From: CAYWNA01 sp964459305
Lineage (GTDB): Bacteria; Planctomycetota; Planctomycetia; Pirellulales; Pirellulaceae
Direction: 5' to 3'
DNA: 64,000 nucleotides
NCBI GenBank assembly: GCA_964459305.1
Contig: CAYWNA010000005.1
Span: forward strand, 1 to 64,000
Part shown: positions 61,142 through 64,000 of the stretch, in pieces
Position numbering within the stretch: the stretch's first letter is position 1
How the letters are laid out: every line of letters begins with the position of its first letter
Translations under genes and position numbers: made by a program
The notes under the pieces: model-generated
What the model saw: the letters and a program-made list of their open reading frames with translations, nothing else
Told to the model about the DNA's origin: nothing
Database searches by the model: none

Positions 61142-61927
61142 ATGGTTTCTCGATCGCAGTTGGTAGAAAGCTGGCGGGCGCGTCTGGTCGAAAACCAGCG
61201 AATGTTGACGGAGGGATCTCCACGCCGTCGCTGGATTCGGAAGATCTACGTCCGGGTTTATGACTTTCTGATCTCGTGTTACGGTGGCGAGGATTGGCAA
61301 GCGGATGAGGAGCGAGAAGGATCGGACGAAGGCCAGCCGAGCCGCATGGAATTCGCCGACTACACGCAAGGCGCAGAGGGCGTCCGCCCAAAATCCACAG
61401 AACGCATCCGCGCTACGCTGAATGCCGTCCATGCAGCCTGTGATGCGCCTCCGGCGGCTGGCGAGCTATCTGGTGGCTTGAGCTATCGAGATTGGATTGC
61501 CGTCGCCTCGGAAAGCGGTCTCCTATCGCCCGATCGCTGCGTCCGTCTTCTTGAGAGCCACGGGCTTGTCGCGCGGAAAGTAACCAGAGGGGATGATGTC
61601 ATCGTCGAGGTCTACGCAGGCCAGCGATCCGACGCAATGGAGTTGTTGGAGGATCACAGGCCGAAGCTGAGGGTTGTCCGTCGATCCCGTCAGCGACATC
61701 GTCACGGATCCCGCCGGTCAATCAGCGTATTAGGGGGTGGTGCCGCGGGGGCGTTTTTTGGCATTCCGGTCGGCCTGATCATAGCTGGGATCTTGGATAG
61801 CCAATTCGATCTGCGGCTATCTCCCACGGGTGGTCATATCCTGTGGGCTGCATTTACAATTGCCTGGGCCATTTCCATTGGCATCGGCGTGCTTGTCGGG
61901 ATGTGGTCGGAAAAGCGGAATTCATAA
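61142..61927 (+). CDS. membrane protein of unknown function
   Basis: 261 residues from ATG 61142, with GGAG 7 bases upstream. A charged N-terminal region (residues 1-190, containing LSYRDWIAVASESGLLSPDR) is followed by two membrane helices near the C-terminus: AAGAFFGIPVGLIIAGIL and LWAAFTIAWAISIGIGVLVG. No family recognised. It is 22 bases before holA. Confidence 0.6.
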   Translation: MVSRSQLVESWRARLVENQRMLTEGSPRRRWIRKIYVRVYDFLISCYGGEDWQADEEREGSDEGQPSRMEFADYTQGAEGVRPKSTERIRATLNAVHAACDAPPAAGELSGGLSYRDWIAVASESGLLSPDRCVRLLESHGLVARKVTRGDDVIVEVYAGQRSDAMELLEDHRPKLRVVRRSRQRHRHGSRRSISVLGGGAAGAFFGIPVGLIIAGILDSQFDLRLSPTGGHILWAAFTIAWAISIGIGVLVGMWSEKRNS

Positions 61928-61949
61928 AACCGGGCATTAGTCGAGACTT

Positions 61950-63044
61950 ATGACGCACACGATACACGTTTTCGATTATTTGCGTTCTCCCGCGAAATGT
62001 CCGCCTGCGGCGGTCTCGGTGGTGTTTGGGGACGAGGCGTTTCTGAAGCGGCGTGCACTGAAACAGCTTCGCCGCGACGTACTCGACGATGACGAGTCGC
62101 CGTTTCAGTCGTTCGAAGGCGAATCTGCCGAGTGGCGTGACGTGGCGGACGAGCTTTCGACGCTGTCGCTGTTCGGCGGCGGCCGTCGTTTGGCCGTGGT
62201 CGATGATGCGGACGGCTTTGTCACGAAATACCGCGGCCGGCTGGAGGATTACGTAGGTCGTCCGAAATCCAGTGGTGTCTTGGTGCTGAACGTCACGGCC
62301 TGGCAAAGCAACACGCGGTTGTATCAGGCGATCGACGAGCATGGTTTACAGATCGATTGCCGCCCACCCCAAAAAGCGATCGGCAAACGCAAGGTACTCG
62401 ACGCGGACCGATTGAAACGCTGGCTGGTATCGTGGTGCAAGAAGGCGCATGATGCAACATTGGCTCCGGCGGCGGCTGACTTGCTGTTGGAACTGGTCGG
62501 GGCCGAATTCGGCTTGTTAGATCAAGAGTTGGCCAAGCTGGCGTTGTTTGCCGGGTTGGGTGGAGATATCACCCCGGAAATGGTCCGCGACGTCGTCGGG
62601 GGCTGGCAAACCAAGACGACTTGGGACCTGTTGGATGCTGCGTGCGACGGCGATGCAGGCGACGCACTCGCTCAGCTTGACCGCTTGCTACAATCTGGCA
62701 CGAATGCCTTGGCACTGTTCGGCCAGTTCTCCTGGTCGCTGCGACGTTTTGCCGCAGCCACTCGCATCTTTCAACGCGCCGAGCGTGCGGGCCGTCGAAT
62801 CGGTCTGCGTCCAGCTCTGGAGCAGGCGGGATTTCGCCCGTGGCCCAAAGGAGCGTTGGAGAAGGCGGAACGACAACTGAGGCAGTTGGGCCGCCACCGG
62901 GCGGCACAGATGTACCACTGGCTTCTAGAGGCCGATCTGGCGATGAAAGGCAGCCATTCCGCGCCTCATCGCGCGCGCTTTGTCCTTGAAAAGCTATTGC
63001 TGCGGATGGCGAAGCAGGCCGCATCGAAACCCGCCGGGCGGTGA
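61950..63044 (+). CDS. holA: DNA polymerase III subunit delta
   Basis: 364 residues. N-terminal VSVVFGDEAFLKRRALKQLR is the delta domain that opens the beta clamp, followed by VADELSTLSLFGGGRRLAVV. The middle has AADLLLELVGAEFGLLDQEL and the C-terminal collar has ALFGQFSWSLRRFAAAT. Length and order fit HolA, the clamp-loader subunit. The helix-rich C-terminus ends GKP-like in KQAASKPAGR. Confidence 0.9.
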   Translation: MTHTIHVFDYLRSPAKCPPAAVSVVFGDEAFLKRRALKQLRRDVLDDDESPFQSFEGESAEWRDVADELSTLSLFGGGRRLAVVDDADGFVTKYRGRLEDYVGRPKSSGVLVLNVTAWQSNTRLYQAIDEHGLQIDCRPPQKAIGKRKVLDADRLKRWLVSWCKKAHDATLAPAAADLLLELVGAEFGLLDQELAKLALFAGLGGDITPEMVRDVVGGWQTKTTWDLLDAACDGDAGDALAQLDRLLQSGTNALALFGQFSWSLRRFAAATRIFQRAERAGRRIGLRPALEQAGFRPWPKGALEKAERQLRQLGRHRAAQMYHWLLEADLAMKGSHSAPHRARFVLEKLLLRMAKQAASKPAGR

Positions 63045-63045
63045 G

Positions 63046-63609
63046 TTATGCTTTGCCCGACGGCGATGCGGGCTCATCGGAGATCGCCGACGGCGGCATC
63101 GGCTGGCCCCAACGTTTCATCCGATAGCCATAGATGGCGTAGTACGAGATGTAGTAGGTGGCGTAGCCAACGAGTGCTGCGACCACCAGACTGCCCACCC
63201 ACAGCGGTGCCGCGACTTCCATGAAGCGCTGCCAGTAGAAGCCCGCTTGCGACCACCACGGCCCCGCGGGGTGCCCGATTTCGTCCCACCAGCCGGATTC
63301 CACGCCGTCCTGAAGCAAGACCAAACGACCAATGCGGTAGCACACGTAGAAAATCGGTACAATCGTCGCGGGGTTGGAAATCCATACAAGGGGAAGGCCG
63401 ACCACCTTGTTCGCCCGCAGCAGCCAGGCGAAAAACACGACCAAGGCCATCTGAAAGCCAACGGTCGGTGTGAATGTGATGAACATTCCGATCGCCAGCC
63501 CCATCGCCAGGCGGTGCGGCGGATCGTCAGCGTGGAGGATGGTGTGAAAAACGAAACGCCGGACTCGCCGTTTGAGTAGACGGAATCGGGCACGCAAGTG
63601 GCGGTTCAT
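63046..63609 (-). CDS. DUF2062 membrane protein
   Basis: 187 residues from MNRHLR at 63609. Core DUF2062 motif: LAMGLAIGMFITFTPTVGFQ and KVVGLPLVWISNPATIVPIF, with three membrane helices. Function is unknown; members often sit beside lipid or glycosyltransferase genes. It converges with holA, the stops being 2 bases apart. Confidence 0.85.
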   Translation of the reverse strand: MNRHLRARFRLLKRRVRRFVFHTILHADDPPHRLAMGLAIGMFITFTPTVGFQMALVVFFAWLLRANKVVGLPLVWISNPATIVPIFYVCYRIGRLVLLQDGVESGWWDEIGHPAGPWWSQAGFYWQRFMEVAAPLWVGSLVVAALVGYATYYISYYAIYGYRMKRWGQPMPPSAISDEPASPSGKA

Positions 63610-63811
63610 TCTACGTGTACAAGGGTTTATCGAGGAAATCAAAGGGCAGTTCCTCCAGGGGCGGCCAAATGCTCCTTGGGTTTATCGACATTTCCCCCCG
63701 GATAACATAAGCTGGCTGAAACAGCATTCCCCGGAACGACGTCTAACCTCGCGATTCGCGGGTCGGCGCTCCGCAAGTATCCCCGCCGAGTTGGCACATC
63801 GTCAATAGCTA

Positions 63812-64000
63812 ATGAAACGCACGATCGTTGTTTGGTTGATTATCGGCCTGTCTGTATCGTCGCGGAACGCGATGGCCGAGGGCGAATGGGAAATCACGCT
63901 CGAAAGCGACCAGGCGCTCGAACGTGGTCTGGATTGGCTCGAACGCAACCAGGGAACCGAGGGGAACTGGAGTTCTAATGATCTGGGCTTGGTCAGCCTG
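63812..64000 (+). CDS. exported terpene-cyclase-repeat (prenyltransferase/squalene oxidase) protein, 5' end
   Basis: 63 codons, cut by the window end. Signal peptide MKRTIVVWLIIGLSVSSRNA then ALERGLDWLERNQGTEGNWS, which matches the first QW repeat of the terpene cyclase/prenyltransferase alpha-alpha superfamily found in exported planctomycete proteins. The enzyme function is not implied. No ribosome site visible. Confidence 0.65.
   Translation, partial: MKRTIVVWLIIGLSVSSRNAMAEGEWEITLESDQALERGLDWLERNQGTEGNWSSNDLGLVSL

Overview
The window looks like a chromosome segment of a planctomycete (Planctomycetota, Pirellulales-like). This is inferred from several exported sulfatases, Tat-exported Gfo/Idh/MocA and TIM-barrel sugar enzymes, PQQ-type propeller proteins, LamG proteins, weak or variable Shine-Dalgarno use and many short palindromic interspersed repeats. 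No rRNA, tRNA, CRISPR array, transposase gene or phage gene was recognised by eye.

Region 1 (about 0.2-20.6 kb) is an exported glycan-degradation locus, almost entirely on the minus strand. In transcription order it holds a large DUF5703-type glycoside hydrolase-like protein, a Tat-exported TIM-barrel isomerase-like protein, a methyltransferase-fold/PQQ-propeller fusion, half of an aldose-epimerase-like protein, an FAD oxidoreductase with EF-hands, a second methyltransferase-fold/PQQ fusion, a second FAD oxidoreductase with a discoidin-like tail, and two sulfatases. The fusion-plus-FAD-oxidoreductase pair occurs twice in tandem and is the most novel-looking biochemistry here: a SAM-methyltransferase fold that appears to be exported.

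Region 2 (20.6-21.7 kb) is a graveyard of gene ends: a GH29 fucosidase tail, a small 2Fe-2S protein, a sulfatase tail and a GH95 fucosidase piece. Region 3 (21.7-40.6 kb) is mixed housekeeping and accessory: GrpB-like, lipoprotein, two exonuclease/endonuclease/phosphatase family proteins, NHL propeller, guanylate-kinase-like, Gfo/Idh/MocA, URO-D-like, LamG plus ACT pair, GH32/43-like, a third sulfatase, an alpha/beta hydrolase and cardiolipin synthase.

Region 4 (40.7-54.9 kb, minus strand) is a Wzx/Wzy-type surface polysaccharide operon that starts on a di-N-acetylbacillosamine-like sugar. It has a PglF-like dehydratase (interrupted by one in-frame TAG at the membrane/catalytic domain junction), flippase, polymerase, three GT4 glycosyltransferases, a PglC-PglE fusion (phosphoglycosyl transferase plus aminotransferase), a Wzz-like chain-length protein, a GNAT and a PglD-like acetyltransferase.

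Region 5 (55.9-60.8 kb, plus strand, divergent from region 4) is a compact cassette asparagine synthase - acyl carrier protein - AMP-forming ligase - NAD synthase-like amidotransferase, followed by a relic of a second carrier-protein gene. It probably decorates the glycan or makes an amidated acyl product. Region 6 (61.1-64 kb) holds a membrane protein, DNA polymerase III delta (holA), a DUF2062 protein and the start of a secreted terpene-cyclase-repeat protein cut by the window edge.
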